Source: CAVWDU01 sp963840725 (GTDB lineage Bacteria; Pseudomonadota; Gammaproteobacteria; Pseudomonadales; Halieaceae). From it: a stretch of 57,250 bases of DNA. The stretch is from assembly GCA_963840725.1 (NCBI GenBank), contig CAWIZY010000029.1, forward strand, positions 1 to 57,250, given 5' to 3'. Under the pieces are notes generated by a model. That model searched no databases, was not told where the DNA came from, and saw only the letters and a list, made by a program, of their open reading frames with translations. Positions 23,728 to 32,180 of this stretch are shown piece after piece; positions within the stretch are counted from its first letter, which is position 1, and the number at the start of each line of letters is the position of its first letter. The translations under genes were made by a program, and so were the position numbers.

Positions 23728-25330
23728 ATTCGGAGCGCTGAACTGGTCCATCCTTGCGATCTACGTGATCGCCAACCTGGGCCTCGGATTCTACCTCGGC
23801 AGGAAAATCGAATCGGCGGAGGATTTCTTTCTCGGCGACCGCAGTATTCCCTGGTGGGCTATCGGAATCTCCGTGATCAGCACCTACGTCAGCGCGCTGA
23901 CCTTCCTGGGTGGCCCCGCCTGGTCCTATGCCGAGGGCCTCTCGGTGATCGCTATTCACCTGAATTACCCGCTGGTGATTTTCGTTGTTGTGACCTTTTT
24001 CCTGCCGTTTTTCTACAACAGTGGCGTGGCGTCCATCTACGAGTACCAGGAGAAACGTTTCGGCCCCGCGTCCCGCAGCGTCATGTCCGCGGTATTTCTG
24101 GTGTCTCAGGCACTGACGTCGGCCGCGGTCCTGTATGCGACCTCTCTGGTGCTTGAGTTCATTACCGGCATCAAGGTCGAGTACTGTATTGTCATCGTCA
24201 CCTTGGTGGCATTGGTATACACCAGTATGGGCGGCATTGCGGCGGTGATCTGGACTGATGTCATCCAGGCGGGAATTCTATTCATCGGTGCGTTTATCAT
24301 CTTGTTTGCCCTGCTTGACCAGATGTCGATTCCGCTGGGGGAGGCGCTGTCACAACTGAAAACCAAGGGGCGGACCAATGCGCTGGATTTCAGCATCGAT
24401 CCTACCCGGGTTACCACGATCTGGTCCGGCGTGATCGCGATGACCCTGTTCCACGTCACCGTTTATGGTGCCAACCAGATGATGGTGCAGCGCACACTCG
24501 CGGCCAAGACCATTGGTGATGCCAAGAAATCCTTCATGTTGATGGGCTTTGGCGCCTTCTTCATTTACTTCCTGTTCATTCTGCTGGGCGTGCTGTTTTA
24601 CAGCTACTACGGCGGGCGTGAATTCGAAAATGGCAATACCATCATCCTGAAGTTTGCAACGGACTACGGCATGCCCGGCCTGATGGGGCTCATTGCAGCG
24701 GCGGTGCTCGCCGCCAGCATGTCCAGCCTCGACTCCGCCTTCAACTCGATGTCCACCGTTTCCACCGTCGACTTCTACCAGCGCTATGCGCGCCCCGGTC
24801 AGTCTGGCGAGCACTACTTAAAGGTATCGCGTATATTCACTGCGGTATGGGCGGGTCTTATTGTAATCCCCGCGCTGTTCTTTGCCGGGAGTGAGGGCTC
24901 GGTACTCGAGATATTGAGCAAAGTGGGTTCCTATTTTGTCGGCGCCAAACTCAGCATGTTCGCGTTGGGATTCTTTTCGCGGCACACGACGGAGCGGGGT
25001 CTCCTGGTCGGCGTGGCAGTGGGCTTTGTCGCGGTCTGGTTTGTCGCCACCCGCACTGATATTGCATGGCCCTGGTACTGCGCCATCGGCGGCGCGGTCA
25101 ACATCAGCGTGTCACTGACCGCCAGCCTTGTGCTGGACGGACGCCAGGCGGAGTACTCCCCCTATACCGTGCGCGGCCAGAAACGCGTGTTTGCCGAAGA
25201 GGGGCGCCCGGAGCAGGAAGACGGTTGGTTTGTGATACCCGGTCGTGTCGATCGTGTCAGCTATTGGCTGCTGGCAATGTTTGTCGCCACGGTCCTGTTC
25301 CTTTATCTGTTCAACAGACTGATTGCGTGA
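23720..25330 (+). CDS. Sodium:solute symporter (SSS family), copy 2
   Basis: A 536-residue close paralog of the symporter at 12349-13956, sharing long identical blocks (ALTFLGGPAW, FFYNSGVASI, GGIAAVIWTDV, NQMMVQRTL). Same predicted topology of about 13 helices and same role as Na+-driven importer. It overlaps the preceding SnoaL gene by 8 bp and is followed 15 bp later by another SnoaL gene. Two such symporters in one regulon may differ in substrate stereochemistry or chain length. Confidence 0.95.
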   Translation: MDEFGALNWSILAIYVIANLGLGFYLGRKIESAEDFFLGDRSIPWWAIGISVISTYVSALTFLGGPAWSYAEGLSVIAIHLNYPLVIFVVVTFFLPFFYNSGVASIYEYQEKRFGPASRSVMSAVFLVSQALTSAAVLYATSLVLEFITGIKVEYCIVIVTLVALVYTSMGGIAAVIWTDVIQAGILFIGAFIILFALLDQMSIPLGEALSQLKTKGRTNALDFSIDPTRVTTIWSGVIAMTLFHVTVYGANQMMVQRTLAAKTIGDAKKSFMLMGFGAFFIYFLFILLGVLFYSYYGGREFENGNTIILKFATDYGMPGLMGLIAAAVLAASMSSLDSAFNSMSTVSTVDFYQRYARPGQSGEHYLKVSRIFTAVWAGLIVIPALFFAGSEGSVLEILSKVGSYFVGAKLSMFALGFFSRHTTERGLLVGVAVGFVAVWFVATRTDIAWPWYCAIGGAVNISVSLTASLVLDGRQAEYSPYTVRGQKRVFAEEGRPEQEDGWFVIPGRVDRVSYWLLAMFVATVLFLYLFNRLIA

Positions 25331-25345
25331 GAGAGTTTACTGGCG

Positions 25346-26350
25346 ATGAGTAGCTACCAGACTGAAAAGAAACTCGTGCTCGATTATTTTGATGCGCTCG
25401 AGGCAGCTCATCCATCGACCGTGAGCAGCGTTGTCGATCGCTACCACAGTGACCATTGCCAGTTCTTTGGATGTCATCCCTTCAATGAACTGGTCGGACC
25501 TGATGCCGTCGCGTCCACCTTCTGGGCGCCATTGCTCAGAGCATTTACCGGACTGCAACGACGACAGGATATTTTTATCGCCGGCACCAGTGAAATTGAT
25601 GGCGACCGCTGGGTTATGAGCATGGGTCACTTTATGGGCCTGTTCGACGGGGACTGGCTCGGCATTCGCGCGACCCGCAAACTGGCTATGTTGCGCTATG
25701 CGGAATTCCACTGCGTCGAGGGTGGCAGGATCGTCAAGAGCGGGATGTTCTGCGATATCATCAGCCTTATGCAGCAGGTGGGCGTGAACCCGCTGCCACC
25801 GCAGACCGGGGCGTCGTTCGTTTATCCCGGCCCCCGGACGCACGACGGCGTCCAACTGGGGGAGCACTCCGCCGAAGAAAGTGCCTTCACATTGAAACTG
25901 CTCGACATGATGATTGAGGACCTCGACCTGCTCAACACCTCCGGAGACGATCACTGCCCGCCCGAATTTCTGGCCCGCACCTGGAACGAGAACATGGTCT
26001 GGTTCGGCCCGGCCGGCATCGGTGCTACTTACACCATTCCTCGCTACCAGCTGCAGCATCAGTTCCCGTTCCGTGAAGGACTGACAGACAAGGTGTATAA
26101 CGGGCATGTCTGCCGCTTTGCCGAGGGTAATTACGCCTGCTTTTTTGGCTGGCCCAACCTGTCGCACAGGCCCACCGGGGGATTCATGGGGCTACCCGCA
26201 GGCGAGAGCACGCATATGCGGGTCGTCGACGTTTACCGCAGGGAGGGTGAGCGGCTGCTGGAAAACTGGGTGCTGATCGACATCCCGTTCTGGCTCAAGC
26301 ATCAGGGGCTGGATGTGCTGGAGCGCACGCGTTCGATACTCAATCCCTGA
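25346..26350 (+). CDS. Two-domain SnoaL/NTF2-like protein, subfamily A (copy 2)
   Basis: A 334-residue tandem SnoaL protein; closest to the gene at 11331-12332 along its whole length (KLVLDYFDALEA; SMGHFMGLFDGDWLGIRA; WFGPAGIGATYTIPRYQLQH; NGHVCRFAEGNYACFFGW; ENWVLIDIPFW). Last gene of the bicupin operon, convergent with the next SnoaL gene (8 bp between stops). A cytoplasmic enzyme by lack of any signal peptide. Confidence 0.85.
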   Translation: MSSYQTEKKLVLDYFDALEAAHPSTVSSVVDRYHSDHCQFFGCHPFNELVGPDAVASTFWAPLLRAFTGLQRRQDIFIAGTSEIDGDRWVMSMGHFMGLFDGDWLGIRATRKLAMLRYAEFHCVEGGRIVKSGMFCDIISLMQQVGVNPLPPQTGASFVYPGPRTHDGVQLGEHSAEESAFTLKLLDMMIEDLDLLNTSGDDHCPPEFLARTWNENMVWFGPAGIGATYTIPRYQLQHQFPFREGLTDKVYNGHVCRFAEGNYACFFGWPNLSHRPTGGFMGLPAGESTHMRVVDVYRREGERLLENWVLIDIPFWLKHQGLDVLERTRSILNP

Positions 26351-26358
26351 ACCCACAG

Positions 26359-27366
26359 TCAGCGGCGCGCCTTGTTGAACTCGCGCAGCCGCGCGAACAC
26401 ATCAACATTTAACTGCTGGTAGATGTGGAGCAGGTCGACCAGTACCCAGTTCTCCCGAATCGTTCCGTTCTCGCAGCGCCAGAAGTCCAGGCTGCGCATG
26501 GTTATCTCCTGGCCTGACGGTGCAATACCCAGCCAGCCGTCGCCGCTCACACTCATGTGCATACCCGGCCACGCGGTGAAGCCGACGAACTCGCCGTCAG
26601 CGAACAGGTGTCCCCGACTCGCATCCCCCACCCGGTCCGGCAGGCCGTTGAGGAAGGGAATCTGGTGCCAGTCGCGAAAGCCGCGAATACCGCGACCGGT
26701 GCCTATCCCTGAAGGACCATACCAGGAACAGCGCGGGTGCCAGTAACGCTCCAGTTGCATCGCCTCGACACCACCGGTTGCATAGTGTCCCAGGGCCTCG
26801 CACATGTCGCCCACCAGCTCCAGGCTGGCCCCGGACTCGGCTTCGCGGCGGGGGCCGGGCACATGGCCGTTCTGCGGGGCGGGGCCGGGTACCTGCCACT
26901 CGCGGCCCAGGCTGGGCACCATCGGCCAGGCATTCGCCTGCATCATGACTTCCGGAATGTCCCATAACGCCTGCAGTTCAACGATCCTGCCATCGACCAC
27001 ACGGTAAAACTCGTGGAACCGCATGGCGACCTGATGCCCCGTGGCGGGAATATCCAGCCAGCTCGATTCGAAGCTGCCGGTGTAGTAACCGCAGCAACCG
27101 ACCCAGTTGTCACCGTGGCGGGTGGGGCCTGCCATCACGATGGTGTCGCGACGTTCAAGATCGGGGATGGAGTGTTGCAGCGGCCTGTAAGCCGTTTGAT
27201 ACAGTGCCTCCGGGCCCACCATGGTCTCGAACGGATAGGCCATGTGCACCGTCGCGTCTGCTGTGAATGCCTGGTGAAGTGCGCGCTGGACGGTGTCCGG
27301 CACGTAGTTGTACAGGGCCTCACGCAGCGCTGCAATGACGGCTTTGTTGTCGTTGTGAATATCCAT
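26359..27366 (-). CDS. Two-domain SnoaL/NTF2-like protein, subfamily B (copy 2)
   Basis: A 335-residue tandem SnoaL protein, partner of the gene at 22741-23727: domain 1 HMAYPFETMVGPEALYQTAYRP and ERRDTIVMAGP; domain 2 WYGPSGIGTGRGIRGFRDWH, PFLNGLPDR and ENWVLVDLLHIYQQL. It forms a single-gene unit read from the operator at 27389-27404, only 22 bp from the start codon. Function unknown; the presence of an identical domain plan in both strands of the cluster argues for separate recruitment rather than one tandem duplication. Confidence 0.85.
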   Translation of the reverse strand: MDIHNDNKAVIAALREALYNYVPDTVQRALHQAFTADATVHMAYPFETMVGPEALYQTAYRPLQHSIPDLERRDTIVMAGPTRHGDNWVGCCGYYTGSFESSWLDIPATGHQVAMRFHEFYRVVDGRIVELQALWDIPEVMMQANAWPMVPSLGREWQVPGPAPQNGHVPGPRREAESGASLELVGDMCEALGHYATGGVEAMQLERYWHPRCSWYGPSGIGTGRGIRGFRDWHQIPFLNGLPDRVGDASRGHLFADGEFVGFTAWPGMHMSVSGDGWLGIAPSGQEITMRSLDFWRCENGTIRENWVLVDLLHIYQQLNVDVFARLREFNKARR

Positions 27367-27388
27367 CCGACCTGTTTTCGTCAGTGGT

Positions 27389-27404
27389 TTGCATTCGAAT
27401 TCAA
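27389..27404. promoter_or_regulatory. LacI-type operator, copy 5 (SnoaL / hydrolase)
   Basis: TTGCATTCGAATTCAA, the most symmetrical copy (TTGnATTCGAATnCAA), between the divergent SnoaL gene and the exported hydrolase gene. Confidence 0.75.
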
Positions 27405-27472
27405 CCTGCTGCAGGATAGCAGACGCCGTTGGGCTGGAGCAATCAAATGGCGACCTCAGGGCCGTTAGCTAG

Positions 27473-28330
27473 ATGAACATTTACTACCGGTTACTCCTCA
27501 TCTTGCTGGTGTGGGGCGGAGCCGCCCTGCAGTTGTGCGTAGCGACGCAAGCGGCCGCCGAGGCCGCCCCGCCGTTCGAGGTTATACGTGAAAATCCCTC
27601 GGTCAACGGGGAGCGTCGCCAGGTCCTGCTGTTCGAGTCTGATGGTCTGGTGCAGTACGCGCTGCTGCTCTGGCCGGTGGGAGAAGCGCCAGCTGGTGGG
27701 TGGCCATTGCTGCTGTTCATTCACGGTTACCACCCGAATCCGCCGGATTACGGTCGCAATGCAAGTGGGGAAGACGATCGCCCCGGGGACTACTACCGGG
27801 TTGTGGCGCAGGCTTTTGTCGATCGCGGCATGGCGGTGCTGGTGCCTGACTTGCGCGGGCACAACGTGTCGGAAGGCCACGCGTTTACCCGGCGCGATGA
27901 TGCGCCTGCGTACTATGCTCGCGATGCCGTGGCCGCGTTTCGCGCGCTGGACGGGGTGGGTGGTGTTGATCCGTCACGCCGGTACCTGTTGGGCCATTCC
28001 ATGGGCGGGCTGGTAACCCTGGCGGCCCTGATGCAACTGGGCAACGAGGTTGCGGCGGCATCCATCTGGTCCAGCATGTCGCTCACCGACTATGTCCGGC
28101 CGCTCGCGAACACCGGAGTCCCCCTGCTGGTTCAGCATGCGCGGGGTGACAAAACGACATCGGTGACGGGCTCGGAAGTTATAGTCCGGGAACTCCAGGG
28201 GCTGGGGGCTACCGTGAAATTTGAGCTGTACGACAGCGCGGACCACCTGTTCACCGGGGATCAGTTCCGCGCTGCGGTTGCGCGCGACCTCGCCTGGTTT
28301 GCGCAGGCTTTCAAGCCCGTTAATCCTTAA
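27473..28330 (+). CDS. Exported alpha/beta hydrolase (dienelactone hydrolase/S9-like)
   Basis: A 285-residue alpha/beta hydrolase with signal peptide (residues 1-29, ending ATQAAAEA). FIHGYHPNPP gives the oxyanion region, GHSMGG the nucleophile serine, ARGDKTTS the acid region and SADHLFT the histidine. Predicted periplasmic esterase or lactonase, acting before import by the symporters. Single-gene unit controlled from the operator at 27389-27404. Confidence 0.87.
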   Translation: MNIYYRLLLILLVWGGAALQLCVATQAAAEAAPPFEVIRENPSVNGERRQVLLFESDGLVQYALLLWPVGEAPAGGWPLLLFIHGYHPNPPDYGRNASGEDDRPGDYYRVVAQAFVDRGMAVLVPDLRGHNVSEGHAFTRRDDAPAYYARDAVAAFRALDGVGGVDPSRRYLLGHSMGGLVTLAALMQLGNEVAAASIWSSMSLTDYVRPLANTGVPLLVQHARGDKTTSVTGSEVIVRELQGLGATVKFELYDSADHLFTGDQFRAAVARDLAWFAQAFKPVNP

Positions 28331-28362
28331 CCCGGCCCTCCCTCACGGGTTTGCGGGATGTT

Positions 28363-29425
28363 TTAGTCCACTTCTAGTGGTTGTCGCTCCGACGCGAGTC
28401 TGGCGCGCTCGACCTGAGTGAGGACGGCGAGCTCGTCAAACACCAGCCACTCCTCGACGACCCTGCCGTCGAACAGGCGGTACTGGCTCTCGCCGAGTAT
28501 GACCAGCGGGGCATTGCTTGCGTCGCCCCACAGCGCCGAGCCTGTGTGGGTGCCGGCGATGACCCAGCGCGCTGCGACGAATTCGCCGTCGCGCATAGCT
28601 TTGCTGCAGGTGTAATCCACACTGATGCGGGCATCGGGCATGGCTCCCATGATGTCCACGTAGAAGCGGGTGACCTGGTCGACGCCGTCGTAATCCTCTC
28701 GCGCGGAGGCGTGCAGGCGGGCATTGTCTGCATAGAGCAGTCTGCAGTCTCCCAGCATCTGGCCGTTCCAGATGTTGTGCAGTGCCGCGCGGACAAAACT
28801 TTCGCGGTCTTCACCGGCTGCGGGATAGGCGAGCCGGTCGCGGCCTACCACCCGCACGCGCTCATGCTCGCGGGCCAGCCAGCGGGCAAAGGTGCCGCCT
28901 GGGTCAATGGGCTTCGCCGCCTGTTCTCGAGCGTAGGAGAGAGGATCGAAACCCAGCTGTTCAGCGAGTGCGTAATTGTCTCGAACCAGCCATTCCTCCA
29001 CGATCCGGTTGTGTTTGCAGACGCAGTGGGCGATCACATGGATCTTTGCCCGGCGGCCGGTGGCGGGCCCGAACTCGCTGGGGCCAAGGTTGGTCATGTA
29101 GGTGCAGATGAGGTGGGAACTGTGATAACCGTCCTGGTCGTTACCACCCCAGACGATGTTGTCTGCAGTAGCGTCCGATCCGGGAAGCCGGAGAGGGTGC
29201 GCAAGGTGTTCTGCGTTACCTGTCCGCGCCTTCTGCATACCCGGCCAGGGTGTAGACCGGGCAATCCTCGGAATAGTAGTCGCGGCACAGGCCGGCCTGT
29301 TTACCCTCCCAGATGCGATACGTGATGCGCAGGATGTAGTCGACGATATCCTTGAATTCGGGGTCGAAGCCCTGCATCGAGCCGCTGTCCGCACCCGGCG
29401 GCGCACTATCGTGATGATTCTTCAT
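28363..29425 (-). pseudogene. Two-domain SnoaL/NTF2-like protein, subfamily C (copy 2), two frameshifts
   Basis: Homologous along its length to the gene at 10181-11326. The 5' part reads SMQGFDPEFKDIVDYILRIT to TLAGYAEGAD. Near 29222 one base is missing and homology continues in another frame as QVTQNTLRTLSGFPDRTLL; near 29168 a second missing base returns it to the main frame (ADNIVWGGNDQDGYHSSH) until the end (RVVEEWLVFDEL). Each repair is a single base, so these could be sequencing errors. The ATG at 29446 overlaps the operator, so 29425 (MKNHHDSAPP) is the likelier start, although no clear ribosome binding site is seen. Confidence 0.72.
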
Positions 29426-29440
29426 GTGTTGTGATTGTTC

Positions 29441-29456
29441 ATGCATTCGAAGTCAA
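29441..29456 (-). promoter_or_regulatory. LacI-type operator, copy 6 (SnoaL gene)
   Basis: ATGCATTCGAAGTCAA just upstream of the leftward SnoaL gene. On the minus strand a possible promoter (TGGACG, 17 bases, TATTCT) ends immediately before it, so a bound repressor would sit at the transcription start. It marks the right border of the regulon. Confidence 0.72.
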
Positions 29457-29589
29457 AAAGAATAGTCGAACTGTGTAGAGTCGTCCAGACTGTTTTGAAT
29501 ATCCGGTGTCTGGAATATTCGCTGTCGGAGTAAAAACTACGGTTTAGAGTTTTTAATCTGACTTCTAACGGGTGACCAGAACGGTACCG

Positions 29590-30105
29590 TCAGTCGTCTA
29601 TCCTGGCTAAATCGATGTGATATTCCAACTGGTCCAACTGGTCTGTGTTCTCAAACAGGATGCGAAGCATGCGCAACAGTTCACCGACTCTCGTGTACTC
29701 AATCCCCGACGCAACACAGCCTCGCGCAGCAATGTCCGTTCCACCACTCACTGTAAAGCTTGCGGCCCGATTTGGTAAATTGGAGCAACCTTGGCTTGCG
29801 TGACAAAGAGCCAGGGTAATCTTCAACCTGCCCGAGCGTCTCAAGTTTAGCCAGTGAGCGACTCACCAATCATTTGTGATGCCGCTGACCTCGCTGATAC
29901 GTGCTGCGCTCACACCCTCTAGAATCGCCAGCATTACCATGCAACGCCATTCCACTACGCCGACGCCATATTCTTTACGGAACAGGGCAGAGGCGCCACG
30001 GGATGTACGATTGGCGATCGCTGTTAAGTAATAGGTGATGTAGTTTTCAAGATTCATCACCTTTAGCCCGTTTTTTTTCTTGTAGGGTGTAACCGTCTTT
30101 GCCAT
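29590..30105 (-). pseudogene. Degraded MarR family regulator
   Basis: Reads as a MarR-type winged-helix regulator spread over several frames. The first part, NLENYITYYLTAIANRTSRG to GVSAARISEVSGITN, ends at a stop near 29873. A second frame gives VSRSLAKLETLG and SRKPRLLQFTKSGRKLYSE. A third gives VVERTLLREAVL, and a fourth closes with GELLRMLRILFENTDQLDQL. At least three indels are needed to restore it, more than in other broken genes here, so true decay is likely. It is divergent from the P450 gene and may once have regulated it. Confidence 0.6.
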
Positions 30106-30255
30106 CGCGGGTCTGAGTTCCTTATTGCTTTCCTTGAAATGGGGTGCAACCTCAGAGCAGTAAGATAGCGAAGCTATGTTTACATATCAACATTCATGCA
30201 CTAGGCTGCTTACCAAGGTGCTATGTGAATATGTGGAACCGCGAGGGCATATACT

Positions 30256-31510
30256 ATGAATCAGGCGAATAAGGAGAATCATGCCGGCTGCCCGGTAGCG
30301 GCATTGTCTGATACATTCAAGCTGTCCAATGAAACGCTGGATAGCATATTGAAGCACGCCAGGTCCGACAGCCCGGTGGCGCATATTGATGACATCGGCT
30401 ATTGGGCAGTCAGCCGCTATGACGACATTAGGACTATTCTCAGCGACAAAGAAAACTTTTCCGCTGAAATCACGCTGGAACCGTTGACGCCGTATTCGCC
30501 CGAGGTCCTGGCGTTGCTAAAAAGCCGGGGGTTCTCACCTCGACCTACGCTGTCCAATAACGAGGCGGGAAGACCATACGCGAATTCGTCGGAGTGCCCA
30601 GGAAGCTTTCCGCCCGCAACGAACGGCCAGTCTTGAGCCTTATATTCGTGGGCTGGTCAATGACGCAGTGGACAGTTTCGAAGCGGATGGCCGAGCTGAT
30701 CTCGTTAAGCAGATGGTGTATGAGCTGCCCGCGCTGGTTTTGTTTAAACTGCTTGGTATACCCGAGGAGGATGTGCAGAAGATAAAGATGTGGGCGGACA
30801 GCCGGCTTTTGCTGTCATTCGGAAAACCAAGCCTGGAAGAGCAATTGACGGCCGCCGGGCATCTCGCGGATTACTGGGATTACTGCCTGGCGCTGGTGCA
30901 GCAACGCATGAAATCTCCCCGGGAGGACCTGCCCAGCGACATGCTGGCTACCCGTGGGGGCGACGATAGTGTGCTCAACATCGAGGACATCAATAATGTG
31001 GTTTTTGGCCTGTTACTGGCCGGGCACGAAACCACCACCAATATGTCGGCCAATGCGATACTTACCCTGTTGCAGCACCCCCGCAGTTGGGAGGCAATCG
31101 TGGCAGACCCTGCGCGCATTCCCAATGCGGTGGAGGAATGCCTGAGATACCGATCCTCCGTTGTAGCCTGGCGTCGATTGGTAATAAACGATGTAGAAAT
31201 TCAGGGCCAGAAAATAGCGGCGGGGGAGCGGGTATTGTGTTTTCTTCCTTCTGCTAATCGCGACGAAGCCCGCTTCGATCGGGGGGAAGACTTTGACATT
31301 CACCGCGATAATGCCCGCCAACATGTGGCATTCGGTTATGGCCGTCACGTGTGTCTGGGTTCACCGCTGGCGCGCTTCGAGCTTGTGCTGATCCTGGAAG
31401 AGTTGAGCAAACGGCTTCCCGACTTGCGACTGGTGCCCGACCAGAGTCTGCAGCCAGTGGAATCCGTGCAGTTTCGCGGTCCACAGCAGCTATGGGTAGA
31501 GTGGAGTTAG
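30256..31510 (+). CDS. Cytochrome P450, one frameshift
   Basis: Bacterial soluble P450 monooxygenase of about 418 residues once a single indel near 30570 is repaired. Frame 1 covers residues up to PTLSNNEA; the sequence then continues as REDHTRIRRSAQEAFRPQ in the next frame. Signatures are the I-helix AGHETTT, the ExxR in EECLRYR, and the heme loop FGYGRHVCLG with the axial cysteine. It would hydroxylate an organic substrate with ferredoxin or a reductase encoded elsewhere. No copy of the cluster operator lies upstream, so it is probably not in that regulon. Start ATG 30256; AAGGAG lies just inside the coding region, and no strong upstream site is seen. Confidence 0.85.
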
Positions 31511-31520
31511 CTTAATGGAC

Positions 31521-31541
31521 GGCATCGCCAGGTAAGATGCC
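31521..31541. terminator. Hairpin between convergent genes
   Basis: GGCATC and GATGCC around a 9-base loop, between the ends of the P450 and DsrE-like genes. There is no T-run, so terminator function is only a guess. Confidence 0.25.
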
Positions 31542-32083
31542 TAAAAGGGAATCAGGGTGTAACCCTCACTCTGCAACTGCACGTGCGCCGCCATTGCTGA
31601 GAGTGCGAGGGAAACATTGGGATTCAACTCTTCAGGCGCAAAGCCGCGATAGGCCGCAGTCTGGCCACAAAGATAGATCTGCACGCCGGCACCACCCAGT
31701 CCCCGCAGTAATCCACTGTTGGGGTTATTGACACCAAAGCGAGTGCGGTAGGCCTCGTCGTTCAACAGGTCTTTTGCTGCTGCGCCGTGCACGATCACTG
31801 CCATTTCGAGTTTATCGGTGGGAGTTCCATTGCGCGCCTGCATGTTCAGAAAACGGGCGGCGGACTCAAGACCCCGATTCATCTCCTGCGGGCTATCGCT
31901 GGTGTTCGAAACGTCCTTGGTGACTTTGTAATGCCGGTCATTGCTGAGGTTAAAGGCGCCATCGGGCACCGCAAACACCGGGCCGTAACCTTCCACCGCT
32001 GGACCGGTTTCTGCCGTGGGGCCATCAGCGGCGGCCGCTCGGTAGGAAAACAGAGCAAACAAGACTATCGCTCGAAGCAGCAT
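31541..32083 (-). CDS. Exported DsrE/DsrF-like protein
   Basis: About 180 residues with a signal peptide (MLLRAIVLFALFSYRAAA) and a DsrE-like fold: EMAVIVHGAAAKDLL, a single conserved-type cysteine in QIYLCGQTA, and LSAMAAHVQLQSEGYTLIPF at the end. DsrE-family proteins carry persulfide sulfur on such a cysteine. The longer start at 32107 adds residues before the signal peptide and is less likely. A c-type cytochrome resembling thiosulfate dehydrogenases follows the same orientation upstream, which suggests a small periplasmic sulfur-handling unit. Confidence 0.78.
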   Translation of the reverse strand: MLLRAIVLFALFSYRAAAADGPTAETGPAVEGYGPVFAVPDGAFNLSNDRHYKVTKDVSNTSDSPQEMNRGLESAARFLNMQARNGTPTDKLEMAVIVHGAAAKDLLNDEAYRTRFGVNNPNSGLLRGLGGAGVQIYLCGQTAAYRGFAPEELNPNVSLALSAMAAHVQLQSEGYTLIPF

Positions 32084-32180
32084 GTGAGGTTCTCCATTCA
32101 GGATCATCGAAGTGGCCTATGATGGCAGAGATCTCCTCGTCGGTCTAAACGGCGATGTGCCTGGCCGTTGCCATTTATAC

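Noticed and set aside
24620..24640. A further GAATTCGAAAA site similar to the operator core
   Set aside because: It lies in the coding sequence of the symporter and matches only the TTCGAA core.
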